Of a stretch of 64,000 nt of DNA, positions 22,479 to 37,044 are shown piece after piece. The position numbers and the translations under genes are program-made. The stretch spans positions 13,790,983-13,854,982 of the forward strand of contig NC_063050.1 of NCBI RefSeq assembly GCF_018812025.1, written 5' to 3'. Numbering within the stretch: the first letter of the stretch is position 1; each line of letters starts with the position of its first letter. Source of the stretch: Megalobrama amblycephala (lineage: Eukaryota; Chordata; Actinopteri; Cypriniformes; Xenocyprididae). Under the pieces are notes generated by a model, which was not told the DNA's origin, did not search any database, and saw only the letters and a program-made list of their open reading frames with translations.

Positions 22479-23272
22479 CACTCAAAAAAATGAACTTTCA
22501 CTGTTGTTAGTTTCACTCAAACCACCCTTGTTCACATTACTTAGAAAACTCATGTAACTACATGAACGTAATTTAAATGCGTTGTTTCTACTAAAAATGA
22601 GTATTTTCAGCTTTACTTAGTAAGTGTTTGTTCAGTCAACTTAACATTGCTGCGTGAAACGCACACATTATTGTTGACATAACTAACTGTGCAGTGGATC
22701 CGTAGTTCCCATCATGCTTTGCAAAGGACTGCATTAGGAGAGTAAATTTAGGGATTAAAGTGTTATTTTATGTGTTTTTCAGTAAAGGGAAAGATGTTGT
22801 TAGTTTATGTTAGTGTTTAATGTTCAGTTATGTTGGACATTTAGAGTAGTTTCTGTAATGTTTTTGAATTTTGTGGTTACCATCATGCAGAAGAGTGTCG
22901 CCTGTGCTTAGGCTGTGCGCACTCATATGCGCATGTTTCCTGCTCTCAATTCAATTGAGTTTGTTCAATTAGTTATTTTTTGAGTGCATTTTGGGGTGAG
23001 GGGTATAATTAGTTTTTTATTCAAAAAAAAAAAAAAAAAAAAAATGTGTTCACCTTACGTATTCAACATAAAATTATTAAGTAAACTGCACATATAAATA
23101 TTATGTAACAGTGACAATCAAATGATTTGTATTTACTCACAGAAATTTTGTCAGCTTTACTTGAATTTCTTGTTCATTCAACTAAATAGTTTTTTTGTAT
23201 TACTCAATATTGTTGCGTGGAACCACTTGACACTTATTTTTTAAGTAAATCCAACAATTCATTTTTTGAGTG
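22479..23272. mobile_element. CACTC...GAGTG MITE
   Basis: The termini CACTCAAAAAAATGAA and TTCATTTTTTGAGTG are flanked by TA dinucleotides (22477-22478 and 23273-23274). The paralogous site near 18175 (ctgcatatagcg) is empty. The ends are CACTA/EnSpm-like. It includes an A-tract of more than 20 bases near 23023-23044 and has no coding potential. Confidence 0.7.
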
Positions 23273-23330
23273 TATAGCATGGGAATTGAAGATCGGATTT
23301 ATATCCGTTTTGTGTAGACACATTTATGCA

Positions 23331-24215
23331 CAGTAAATTCCCCAGTGTTAAATCAACACCGGTCGGTGTTCATATGGGTACCGCCAACAGAGTGTTAAAA
23401 GTAACACTGAAGCAGTGTTAAAGTTAATTAGGTACTTAAGTGGTTAATTAAGTGATGATTGTTCGATTATTGAAGACACCTGATGATAACGAGCAGAATC
23501 ACTGAAGGAAAGAGAAACACAAGAACTACAACTGACTTCAGTCACAGCCTTAGATGAAATCATCTCTAAATCTCTCTTATTACAAACCAGACTTACTTTA
23601 TTTCTGTCATTTGTCTAGAGTTCATTTTAAGAATTAACAGGTTTAGATGTTGATATTTTTTGAAAAATGTTAGGTCACTGTTATGGTGATCAGTGTTTCC
23701 TTTAGTTGGGCATTTACTCTTGCTTTTTATAAGTTTTGGTCTTTGTAACAGTGATTATAAGAACACAAAATTTGTTATAAAAGAGACCATAAACAAAAGC
23801 AATTTGATATGGTATGATTGATATGGATACTTGTCTAGTTCCATCACTGACCGAATGCTGTTGTTCGTTGTTAAGTTATTTTTACTGACAGAACCATCAT
23901 GCCACAGATCAGACATTTTTCATTTGAATTTTTAAACAATGCGGAGAAAAAAAGAGATTAGACACACCCACAGACATCAAGAATCAGCATATATTTCTCA
24001 TCAATGGTGAAATGCTTCATGCCGCAATGCATGTTGCACACTCACATGTTTTTGTCTTTGTGGGTGTCTTTAGTCTTCCTACAATGTGTTTAAAAATTAA
24101 AATTCACCTTAGCATTTAATTAACTCTAAAACTGCTTCAGTGTTACTTTAACACCCTGCTGGTGGTACCCATATGAACACAGAACAATGTTAATTTAACA
24201 CCGGAGAATTTACTG
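23331..24215. mobile_element. CAGTAAATTC-ended MITE (885 bp)
   Basis: The left end cagtaaattccccagtgtta is mirrored at the right end (taacaccggagaatttactg). Inside it the repeat cagtgttaaagttaatta and its inverse also recur. Related sequence is seen at 40565-40800. The target duplication is not clear. Confidence 0.65.
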
Positions 24216-24408
24216 TGTGTAAATGGAAACGTTTTGATAAATCAGATAGCTATCTAATCAGTAAAAAGGCCCATAATGTCTCTACAGTGGCTCTAGATTC
24301 ACCATAATTTAATATCTGTTAGCAAAATAAAACAGATGACGCATCTGTTTAGAGGATCGACTAGTTCAAATGACATCATTATATTACATGATATGAATCA
24401 ATACTTAC

Positions 24409-24552
24409 CGCAGTGTCTCCAGTTTATAATGTGGATCATCATTTAAAGCAGAGAGAGTTTATTCTCAGTCAGATCCAGTTCTCTGAGGTGTGAGTTTGAT
24501 CTCAGAGCTGAAGTCAGAGCAGCCTTCAGCTGTGATATTACAATGATCTAAC
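24409..24552 (-). pseudogene. Decayed NLR LRR exon
   Basis: Recognisable LRR exon sequence (two-repeat type) with acceptor ctgcag and donor gtaagt, but 144 instead of 171 bp. Relative to 28257-28427 it has lost 22 bp in the middle and 5 bp further upstream in the gene. The net loss is a multiple of three, but the frame between the two deletions is shifted. It lies in a block that duplicates 27.1-28.4 kb and directly follows the last zfyve27 exon found. Confidence 0.7.
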
Positions 24553-24599
24553 CTGCAGAACAATGACACAATCTTTACTCTCTCAGTTCAACTTACAAA

Positions 24600-25230
24600 A
24601 TATGCAGAGCAGTGGGTCTCCAGGACTGGAGCTGAGAACCACTGACATAAAATGCATATAAATACCAGTTGTTATTCTTTATCTCCCAATAATGTCTTAG
24701 TAAGATGATATTTAAATGCTTCGTTTTATGATCAAAGCTCTGTAATTTTAAAACATACAATGCAATGCAATAAAATGATGATTGAGAGATAAATAAATCT
24801 TCCTCAAAAGCCTGATGAATCGTATTTGATACATTTGAACATGATTTTTCTGATTTATAGGTAATCGAGTAAACCTATGTTGCTTCAGCCCAGAAAATTA
24901 TCATCTTGACATATTATAGACAATATAAAAGCTAGTTTAATGAAAATCATTTTATATTACACAAGAACCACAACTTGAACACGTGGTTCAATTAAAGGAT
25001 ATATCAGTCAGGAAGAATATAATGACAGAAGGCTTGTAGTAGATTGAGTGCAGCAGGTTTTATAGCAAAGTTTTGATCAAGTTGATCATTTAAAGGCCTT
25101 AGAAATGTGTGTATCAATTTAATATAATACAGTAGGCTTTATAGGGTTAACCTCACTTATAATGCCATAACTGTTCCTGTGTGAGAATATCTGTGCGCAT
25201 GAACACGTCATTTACGCCCATCTACTTGTG
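24600..25230. other. Copy of an NLR LRR-intron repeat
   Basis: About 24700-25140 matches the introns at 1-480 and 2420-2820 (for example gatcaaagctctgtaatttt and cctcaaaagcctgatga). No gene is seen between this and the zfyve27 exon. Confidence 0.6.
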
Positions 25231-25236
25231 TCTCAC

Positions 25237-25307
25237 CTTCACTCAGCGTGAGGAAGAGGATGTTGAGAAGAACGCAGCTCAACAGGGAGCACGGCGGCAT
25301 CCTCCAC
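25237..25307 (-). CDS. zfyve27: zfyve27 (protrudin), coding exon 2
   Basis: A 71-bp exon between acceptor ...ttttag and donor gtgaga. Joined in phase to the upstream exon it gives YLLGWRMPPCSLLSCVLLNI, then LFLTLSEG. This matches my memory of vertebrate protrudin (human YLLRWQMPLCSLLTC...FLTLNEG) and is the first hydrophobic segment of its membrane region. It ends in phase 1. The following exons (rest of the membrane region, FFAT motif, coiled coil, FYVE finger) should lie at lower coordinates, but none is recognisable in the 25 kb to the left edge. Confidence 0.82.
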
Positions 25308-25478
25308 CTAAAAACACACAGAGCTGAATACTGAGACACACAGCAGCATAAATAACTCAGAGATGTGTTTAGCAACTGACTGGAACAAAAACTAAAGCCT
25401 TCTCATGAGAGTCACATGATACAGTCACCTGAAGTACAGGTGCAGTTGTCAGTGTGATTTTTCAGGGCTGTCTCTCAC

Positions 25479-25694
25479 CCGAGCAGGTACCGCAGCACCT
25501 CCAGCGTGTCTGTGACGGGCTCCAGGAAGATGGCCATCCGCTTGAAGCAGATCACCATGTTCAGCAGGTCAAAGGTCAGAGCTCTGGGGCTGCCCAGCTC
25601 AGAGGTGCTGTCTATGGAGGACGAGTCCTTGGCGGGGGTCAGTTCGCCGCCCATCTGTGACGACTCGTGAGGAGAGGAGGCTGTGCACTGCATG
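25479..25694 (-). CDS. zfyve27: zfyve27 (protrudin), first coding exon
   Basis: The ATG at 25691-25693 starts MQCTASSPHESSQMGGELTP. The exon continues to LTFDLLNMVICFKRMAIFLE and RYLLG, ending at donor gtgaga. The segment from LTFDLLN onward aligns with the conserved N-terminus of protrudin (human AFDLFNLVLSYKRLEIYLEP). Protrudin is an ER-resident protein that binds Rab11-GDP, VAP and kinesin and shapes ER and neurite outgrowth. An acceptor (tctcccag) sits one base before the ATG, implying a separate 5' UTR exon. Only about 96 residues of a protein of roughly 400 are found, so this is either the 5' end of a very long gene or a truncated copy. Confidence 0.85.
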
Positions 25695-26133
25695 CTGGGA
25701 GATCAGAGATCATAGTTCAAGACTGTTTATCTCTATACACACGTGACAGTCAAGAGACTCACATCTGTGAATGAAATTTATGCCTGACAAGAAAGCTTAA
25801 TTAAAAGCTCAATCAGATATAAGCAATGTCAAAACAAGTAACTTATTTATTACTGCGAAGCTGCTTTGAAACAATTTAATATATAAAGAGATTTATAAAT
25901 AAAGGGGACCAGATTAGACTGGATCACAACCAGAAAAAACACAACTGATGCTTTTAAACATATGAACAGAAGAGTCATTTCAATAAATGTTTAATTGATT
26001 TCAAAACACCTGAAGACCATGTTTAAAATATTAATATATTAACTTTTTAGATATGACAGTAATAAAAAGTGAATATTGATAAACACGTCATATAAACATC
26101 AACCAGAAGTAAACACCAGAGACAATGACATAC

Positions 26134-26350
26134 CTTTAAATCCTTCAAACAGTGTCTTCTGCCCGCTACAGAGTCATTAAACAGTCTTTAATGTCAATAA
26201 TACATATTACATTAATCCACAAATCTATAAAATCGCTTTTTTGCAGCCTGTCCACTGACTTCTGCTTCCGCATCTCGCAGGCAGAAGTGTAGATGTTAGA
26301 GCGCGATGATTGAGTGTCAGGAAGAGGAGGAGAGTGCCTTCTTCTTCTTC
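26134..26350 (-). other. zfyve27: zfyve27 probable 5' UTR exon and promoter area
   Basis: A donor-like site (ggatttaaag followed by gtatgtc) ends a segment upstream of the coding exon. The region near 26270-26310 is GC-richer with gcgcg. The transcription start is not determined. A transposon-like repeat (ttatggcagattgcaaccat) and a poly-A tract at 26454-26479 bound it on the upstream side. Confidence 0.45.
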
Positions 26351-26448
26351 TAAGTTTTATGGCAGATTGCAACCATGGCTTATCAGGTGCATACCGCCAC
26401 CTACTGTATCGGAGTATGTAGCATGGATATGAATCTACTTTACAAAAT

Positions 26449-26482
<34 letters not shown>

Positions 26483-26639
26483 GGAGAGTGCCGATCACAT
26501 CGATCGGATTTATTCCCTTTATTTTCTTGTATAGTTATCAAAGAAAAACCAGAATATACTGTCAGTAGAGGACACTTTTGTCAGCATCTGTATTATATAT
26601 ATTTTGAAAAATTCTATTATTTATTCTAGCCTATTTGTG

Positions 26640-28250
26640 TGTTTGGTTTGTGTGTTCAATGTTCAAATGTTATTTTTAATGTGATGACCACAAACATTAT
26701 TTGCTTATCCTTCTGAGATTGTTCCCATTGTAACCGAATGCTTCAAAATGTAGGAAATTCAACATTTGATAGAAAACACGTATAATAAAAGACAGTTATT
26801 ACCACTTTAACCAGCAGGTGGCAGCAAAGTAGCATTTATTTGCGCATATATCAGCCATTTCCTCTAATCGTTTTTCACTTCGTTTTTGACTAAACATTAT
26901 AAAATAACTAGGTTTAAAAATATATTTTGTCATTGTGAAGTATGAACACACATTTTATTCAATCTAACTAAAGTGCACAATAAATATTTAATTTTTGAAG
27001 CTTTTTTCACATAAAAGTGTGAATAACTAAATTAATGCCTTGCCTGACCATTCAAGTGTCTATAATCTGATTATAAACTACTACTGATGCTCAACACACC
27101 AAAAATGACATCACCGGAAGTTTTCGAGCTGGCTTATATTAAAGGTGGAAGTTGTAAAAAAAAATGCTCATTAAGTCCATTGTAAATTTGCAAACATCTA
27201 CAATTCTGTGAATCTATTCTGTTACGGTGAACCAATGTCGCTGACTTTTGTGTATAAGAAACAATCTAATAGTCTAGTTTACATATAAAATGTAATGTCT
27301 GTGTGGAAAGGAATAACTTTAAATGTAAATACTCATGTGTAGCACAAGCCTATATCTGGTGGTGATGTGATCATGTGATGACACAAATTTGCACCTTAAT
27401 CATAACGATTTGCACAAGCACACCAACACAAAGACAGAAAAATAACGTGACAGTATCTCGGCCATTGCGGTGGGCAGTCTGCCATACTGACCGGCACAGC
27501 CCTTAACAAATTAATGAACATTTAACATTAATTCACATAGTAGATGAATTACATATATTTAATAAAATTATTTTTAAATTATTATTATTATTGATATTTT
27601 TTAAAGCTCTAGGAGTTTTGTGAGGCCCCCTGGCGCCATCTGGCGGCCCCCAGTTTGAGAACCACTGCTGTAGGATAACTCGTGGTGATGTGATCATGTG
27701 ATGACAAATTTACACCTTAATCATAACCATTTGCCGTTTACACAAGGACACAAAGACAGGAAAACAGTGTGACAATGGCAAATATCCTCTTCAGATAAAC
27801 TTCAATCAAATCTCATAAAGACTTTTGACAAAGACATTAAAAACCATCATTAAACCCTATAAAACATAAAAGTCACTGAAACACAGATTAAACTCAGCTC
27901 TGAAGATCACTGTACTGTTGATGTAGTGATTGTGTTGAGCTGCTCACTTCACTGAGATGGATGATAAAAACAAAACAAAACAAAAACAAAAAAACCATTT
28001 CACTAATACATGAATGAGAGGAAATTTATTAGATCTTATACAAAAATAATGTACATTTATATACAATAATGTCCAGTATGGGTAAGTTCATGTGACTTCA
28101 GTGTTGATGATGATGTCTCTATAATGGCTCCTTATTCACCATCATCTAACAGCTGTCAGTAAAATAAAACACAGACAGACAATTACTGCTGACACATCTG
28201 TTCAGAGGATTGACTAGTTCAAAAGACATTATTATATGATATGAATCAAT
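26640..28250. other. Non-coding block duplicated at 20.95-24.4 kb
   Basis: No gene is recognised. About 27150-28250 is the paralogue of the sequence left of the decayed LRR exon. It shares gtgatcatgtgatgacaaat, caatggcaaatatcctcttc and the stretch leading into the LRR exon, but lacks the insertions present in the other copy. Confidence 0.6.
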
Positions 28251-28256
28251 ACTTAC

Positions 28257-28427
28257 TGCAGTGTCTCCAGTTTATAATGTGGATCATCTTTTAAAGCAGA
28301 GAGACTCTTTATACTTTCATTTCTTAGTTTATTCATAGTCAGATCCAGTTCTCTGAGGTGTGAGTTTGATCTCAGAGCTGAAGTCAGAGCAGCACAACCT
28401 TCATCTGTGATATTACAATCACTCATA
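28257..28427 (-). CDS. NLR fragment C, LRR exon 2
   Basis: A 171-bp LRR exon, open, reading [20 protein letters not shown] and LRELDLTMNKLRNESIKSLS. It is more diverged than the others in its second repeat (SALKDDPHYKLETLQ). The acceptor is ctgcag, the donor gtaagt. It belongs to a broken NLR copy. Confidence 0.8.
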
Positions 28428-28649
28428 CTGCAGAACAATGACACAATCTCTCAGTTCAGCAGAAACTACACAATCACAGAGAGACTGAGACATTAAATAC
28501 TAAATCTGTGTGGGTTTAATATTTTTATTACTTTCTGTTACTTTTTGCTTTATTGTGTTAATGTATATCATGATTTAAACAACATAAGGAGAATGATCCC
28601 TTAAAATGATTTTATTCTTGTCTCAATAAAGATTAATTTATGATCTTAC

Positions 28650-28820
28650 CTCAGTTTCTCCAGTTTACAGTGAGGATCCTTCAGTCCATCAGAGAGCAGC
28701 GTCAGACCTCGACCTCCTATATTATTCCCAGACAGATCCAGTTCTCTGAGGTGTGAGTTTGATCTTAGAGCTGAAGTCAGAGCAGCACAACCTTCAGCTT
28801 TGATATTACAACATATCAAC
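28650..28820 (-). CDS. NLR fragment C, LRR exon 1
   Basis: A 171-bp open LRR exon reading [20 protein letters not shown] and [20 protein letters not shown]. It has the same splice phase as the other LRR exons and donor gtaaga. It could in principle be used as a distal LRR exon by gene B, which lies upstream on the same strand. Confidence 0.82.
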
Positions 28821-29103
28821 CTGCAGAACAATGACACAATCTCTCAGTTCAGCAGAAACTACACAATCACAGAGAGACTGAGATATTAAATACTGAATCT
28901 GTGTGGGTTTAATGTTTTTATTACTTTTGCTTTATTGTGTGTTACTGTAAATCACAAACTGAAAAAATATAATGAATCCTTTATGTCGATTTTTTCGTAG
29001 ACTGATCCAAGTGTGTCTATTATTTAAAAATATACATATTACATATACAATATATAAAATCTGTAATATTACTATAGACAAGAAAAGAGAAGCACATCAC
29101 TAC

Positions 29104-29104
<1 letters not shown>

Positions 29105-29158
<54 letters not shown>
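29105..29158. repeat. (CA)n microsatellite at a lost splice donor
   Basis: About 27 CA units. It abuts the NACHT tail fragment exactly where the paralogous exons have the end of the exon and the gtaagt donor. Confidence 0.95.
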
Positions 29159-29160
<2 letters not shown>

Positions 29161-29394
29161 CTTCTGAAGTACTTCATCTGGTGAAGTGTGGTTTTGGTCA
29201 TTTTCTTGGTTTATATATTTACTCAAATCAAACTCATCCAAACACTCAGAGGTTAATAAAACAAAGACAACAGCCGACCACTGTGATGAGGACAATCTGG
29301 TGCTTGAAAGACCTCCAGATCTGAGACACTTCTGGACTTCATTTATGAGAGACTGATCACCCAGTTCATTTAAAGAGTGGAACAGATTGATTTC
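29159..29394 (-). pseudogene. NLR C: 3' fragment of a FISNA-NACHT exon
   Basis: This encodes the NOD tail only, with [34 protein letters not shown] and SPDEVLQKL, matching the last ~80 codons of the A and B exons. The 3' end (VVEASRS and donor) is replaced by a (TG)n tract on this strand. Homology stops upstream at about 29394 in unrelated sequence. No FISNA or NACHT P-loop is associated. Confidence 0.85.
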
Positions 29395-29399
29395 TCATG

Positions 29400-30593
29400 A
29401 TTTCATTCACCGTGATCCTGTCCAAAGACTGTCCTCTCAGACCCCCCCTCCTCCTCAAAACACTTTCTCATCAGATCTATGTGAATCTTGTAGGTGACCT
29501 ATTTTGATCTCAAAAAGGTGAATTCTCACCTAAAGGTGAGGAGTTTGCATCTATAAGGAGAATAATCCTGGACATGAACATCTTAGATGACATGGGGGTG
29601 AGTAAATTATCAGGAACATTTTATTTGAAAGTGGACTAATCCTTTAAATCTCTGAAGATCTGATTAAACAACTCCACAAACAACATTACCAGCTTCACTT
29701 ATTACTAACCAGACTGACTTTATTTCTGTCACACGTCTACAGAAGCTCTTAATGAGAATTAACAGAGGTTTAGATGTTTAGTTTGAGGTCACCATCATGG
29801 AGGTTGGTGGTTGCTTTAGTTGAGCTCTTGACCCTGACTATTATAGAGTTGCTTCTTTATCAGCAATTGCATGTTTTCAGAAAACATTTCTGTGTTGGTA
29901 AAGCAGATCAACATGTCTGTCTTAATAACAGACAAATGACTGCATTAAAGTGGATTTCACAACTGCTTTTTTTTGTAGTTTTGCTTATTTTTGAAACTGA
30001 AGTGTGACATGAGAAGAACATAATAAACTCAAATGATGTGATACAGACCATTTGTAACACTGAAGTGATTTGTATAATATTCTCCAAAACTATTTAGAAG
30101 TTAAAATCAACACACTTAGACATCAGCACGCATCATACAAACATTAACAATGGTGACAATCAAAAAATAATTAATCTGCATAATTTATTCATGCTGCAAT
30201 GCATGCTGGGAACCATGAATGTGTTTTGTATGTTGGCATGAAGCATGTCACCATTGTTGTGTTTCATATGCCAAATGTTATGATGTATGTGAGTGTATAA
30301 ATGACACAAAACAATGTTTTAAACAAGAAGTTAACAATGACAGTGTTATTTATACCCTCACATCAACATTCAGCATCTGAAATGCAACAATGATGTTACA
30401 AATGTTCTTTTTCACATTGGTTTTAGTTTTATTTTTCTCAACAGCATTTTCTTAAATCAGCAATTAGAGAAAAAAAGTATTTTAAACCACTTTAATACAG
30501 TCATTTGTCTGTTACTAAAACATGTAAGACATGTTGATCTGTTTTATAAATGCACAAATGTTTTCTGAAAACACCTGCAATTCCTGATAACAA
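29400..30593. other. Repeat-rich spacer
   Basis: No gene is recognised. About 29640-29960 is an inverted copy of a repeat family whose other copy is interrupted by the LTR element (30480-30598 plus 34405-34702). About 30180-30260 contains a short repeat with gcaatgcatgctgggaacc. Confidence 0.5.
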
Positions 30594-30891
30594 ACAACTG
30601 TCACGGTGCACACAAGAACAAGATGGTAAGATCCAAGTGCAGTGATGTTTATTAAAGGGAACTCCAAACACGTAATCCAAGGAACAGGCAAGGGTCAAAA
30701 TCACAGAAACAGTCCACAAAACAAAAGGCCAGAGAAACAAACGGTGCACGTAACAAATACAACAAACCACAACTGAGGACAGAAACAACTGAGATTAAAT
30801 AGACAGACACTGATTACAAAATACATGACAGCTGGGTGTAATGATGTGATAAATGGATAATGAGTCCGGCAGTGCGTTATGGGTAGTGTAG

Positions 30892-33999
<3,108 letters not shown>

Positions 34000-34030
34000 G
34001 CTGCTGGATCTGTTGTCTGGTGGTTTGTTC

Positions 34031-34399
34031 TGTCACGGTGCACACAAGAACAAGATGGTAAGATCCAAGTGCAGTGATGTTTATTAAAGGGAACTCCAAA
34101 CACGTAATCCAAGGAACAGGCAAGGGTCAAAATCACAGAAACAGTCCACAAAACAAAAGGCCAGAGAAACAAACGGTGCACGTAACAAATACAACAAACC
34201 ACAACTGAGGACAGAAACAACTGAGATTAAATAGACAGACACTGATTACAAAATACATGACAGCTGGGTGTAATGATGTGATAAATGGATAATGAGTCCG
34301 GCAGTGCGTTATGGGTAGTGTAGTCAATGGGGTGAAAACAGTCCAGGATGGAGTGCCCTCAAGTGGCTAATTCGGGCACTCTCACTGACGGTCGTGACA
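34031..34399 (-). repeat. LTR (5' LTR in element orientation)
   Basis: 369 bp, identical by eye to 30599-30967, followed by the ACAAC target duplication. Confidence 0.9.
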
Positions 34400-34702
34400 A
34401 CAACTCTACAAAAGTGAAGCGTCAAGAGCTCAACTAAAACAAACACGGACCTCCATGATGGTGACCTCAAACGAAACATCTAAACTTCTGTTAATTCTCA
34501 GTAAGAGCTTCTGTAGATGTGTGACAGAAATAAAGTCAGTCTGGTTAGTAATAAGTGAAGCTGGTAATGCTGTTTGTGGAGTTGTTTAATCAGATCTTCA
34601 GAGATTTAATGTCTTTTATCTTCAGTTCATCTAAGGCTGTGGCTGAAGAAAGTTGTAGTTTGTGTTCTTATTTCTCTTTCTTTCAGTGCTTGTTCACAGC
34701 AG

Positions 34703-35815
34703 AGCCATATATAGAGAGAGAGAGTTGCAACAACTCCATTGACTCCAATGAAACGTTTTTACAGCAATGTGCTGTAGAGTTACAGCAGAGCAGACAGTTT
34801 GTGATGTATTTTTAAAAGGTAAGCCATTTAAAGTATACCATTTTATATTATCAGAACATCTGAATCAAATTAACTTGTGTATTAAAGCATGCTAGCTGAT
34901 ATTGCTCACTAAATAAATAGTTTCAGGGGATGTTCAGATAGCAGATCAGATAATAGATTAAAACAGCTTATTAATTGCAAAAAATATTAATGCAGTTTTA
35001 TCCAGTGTTGTGTAATTAGAGAAAAACGAGGTTAAATATAACTTTGAGGCTTGTAGTGGTGGGTGGAAGTGGTAAAATGAGAATATCCTTAGCCTATTCC
35101 TTATTAAATGTAAAATAAAGAAAAAAATCCTTATTTTAGAATGTATATTTGAGTAAGCAAACCCGTATGGGTGAATTTTTGGGGGGCACTGTGATTCTGT
35201 TGACTGTCTATTATGTTTCAGCTCAGCTGATTTTTGGATTGATGGTAAAGGGAGAGGGAAGCTTTTAAGTGAGATTAAAAAACAATTGTTAACATTAATT
35301 AAATTTAACTTAATTAAATTTTACATTTCAGTTTTTGCAGTGGGTTTTTAAGGCAATCACCTGTCACCAGCAGGTCTCATGACCCTGTGAAACCATAGTG
35401 AACATGACGTAATTGCCCTTAACTAACATACAAGTTTAAAAACATAAAAATACTTAAAAACAACTGCAACACGGTCTTTAACCAAGGTAACGTTAGCCAG
35501 AAATATGTTAACAAGGCAGGCAACGCTGGTTGACAACACTGATCCTCAATTATTAGCAGGTTTTTATCTTTTAAAAACAACATTGCTGTAACTACATACA
35601 TATACTACATTCACATGTCGGTGTATTACATAAATATTGTAAAACGATGCATTTATTGACTACAAATGACCAAAAATCATGATTCTGTCTCTCTAACCCG
35701 ATCTTTTTGAATTGCCGCCGAAGCACTTCCTGGAATTATCTGAAGTCTACGCGAATCATGTGACGATCAAGCGTTTCGAACTTCTGTTGCTGCAACTCTC
35801 TCTCTCTCTATGGCT
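34703..35815. mobile_element. Inverted-repeat element with a 14-bp target duplication
   Basis: The ends agccatatatagagagagag and its counterpart ctctctctctctatggct form an imperfect inverted repeat of about 30 bp (gttgcaacaac / gttgctgcaac follows). The flank CTTGTTCACAGCAG is present on both sides (34689-34702 and 35816-35829). The paralogous sequence at about 41563-41580 has the target once, uninterrupted. The 1113-bp interior has no recognisable transposase. A duplication of 14 bp is longer than in common cut-and-paste families. Confidence 0.7.
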
Positions 35816-36223
35816 CTTGTTCACAGCAGGTGTTTGAATGATTGAAAGAATGTTTCAGGAACATCATACTAACCTTTAAATTCTACTAACATTAGGACAT
35901 TTTCATGTTCTTGGAATGTTACAAATCAATGTTCCTACAATGTTGAATTTTAGATCAAAATTAAGTTGAAAGAACGTTTGAGGAACATTATACCTTATAA
36001 AAATATTCCTCTAACGTCAAGAAAACTGGACGTTTTTAATGTTCCCAGAACCAACACTGAATATTTAGAGAACGTTCTTATAACAAAACTCTGTTAGCTG
36101 GACAGATTGTGTGCAACAGGTTTTTGATCATGTTGATAATTTAGATAAAATATTATACATTAGGAATTAAAGGGTTAAAATAACATTATTCTTGTTTCAC
36201 TTAAAATGAATGTATGATCTTAC

Positions 36224-36394
36224 GTCAGTTTCTCCAGTTTACAGTGAGGATCCTTCAGTCCATCAGAGAGCAGCGTCAGACTTTCATCTCCTATTTTATT
36301 CTGAGACAGACTCAGTTCTCTGAGGTGTGAGTTTGATCTCAGAGCTGAAGCCAGAGCAGCACAACCTTCAGCTGTGATATTACACTGAATCAAC
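36224..36394 (-). CDS. NLR B LRR exon 2
   Basis: A 171-bp open LRR exon, [20 protein letters not shown] and LRELSLSQNKIGDESLTLLS, with donor gtaaga. It is the last LRR exon of B before the transposon nest at 30.5-36.1 kb. Confidence 0.85.
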
Positions 36395-36618
36395 CTGCAG
36401 AACAACGACACAATCTCTCAGTTCAGCAGAAACTACACAATCACAGAGAGACTGAGATATTAAATACTAAATCTGTGTGGGTTTAATGTTTTTATTACTT
36501 TCTGTTACTTTTTGCTTTATTGTGTGTTAATGTAAATCATGATTTAAACAACATAAGGAGAATGATCCCTTAAAATGATTTTATTCTTGTCTCAATAAAG
36601 ATTAATGTATGATCTTAC

Positions 36619-36789
36619 TCCAGTTTCTCCAGTTTACAGTGAGGATCCTTCAGTCCATCAGAGAGCAGCATCAGACCTTCATCTCCTATTTTATTCTGAG
36701 ACAGATCCAGTTCTCTGAGGTGTGAGTTTGATCTCAGAGCTGAAGCCAGAGCAGCACAACCTTCATCTGTGATATTACACTGAATCAAC
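36619..36789 (-). CDS. NLR B LRR exon 1
   Basis: A 171-bp open LRR exon, [20 protein letters not shown] and [20 protein letters not shown]. Its acceptor phase matches the B NACHT exon. Its 5' intron is a close copy of the one in fragment C, including the CA tract. Confidence 0.86.
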
Positions 36790-37042
36790 CTGCAGAACAA
36801 CGACACAATCTCTCAGTTCAGCAGAAACTACTCAATCACAGAGAGACTGAGATAAATACTGAATCTGTGTGGGTTTAATGTTTTTATTACTTTTGCTTTA
36901 TTGTGTGTTACTGTAAATCACAAACTGAAAAAATATAATGAATCCTTTATGTCGATTTTTTTGTAGACTGATCCAAGTGTGTCTTTTGTTTAAAAAAATC
37001 TGTAATATTACTATAGACAAGAAAAGAGAAGCACATCACTAC

Positions 37043-37044
<2 letters not shown>

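Noticed and set aside
24409..25307. A zfyve27-NLR fusion by splicing exon 25237-25307 to the LRR exon at 24552
   Set aside because: zfyve27 exon 2 ends in phase 1, while the LRR exon requires an upstream exon ending with two bases. The join would be out of frame, and the LRR exon is itself frame-damaged.
28972..29184. 70-codon frame with a (TH)n tract
   Set aside because: Produced by the CA microsatellite and intron sequence; no protein-like part.
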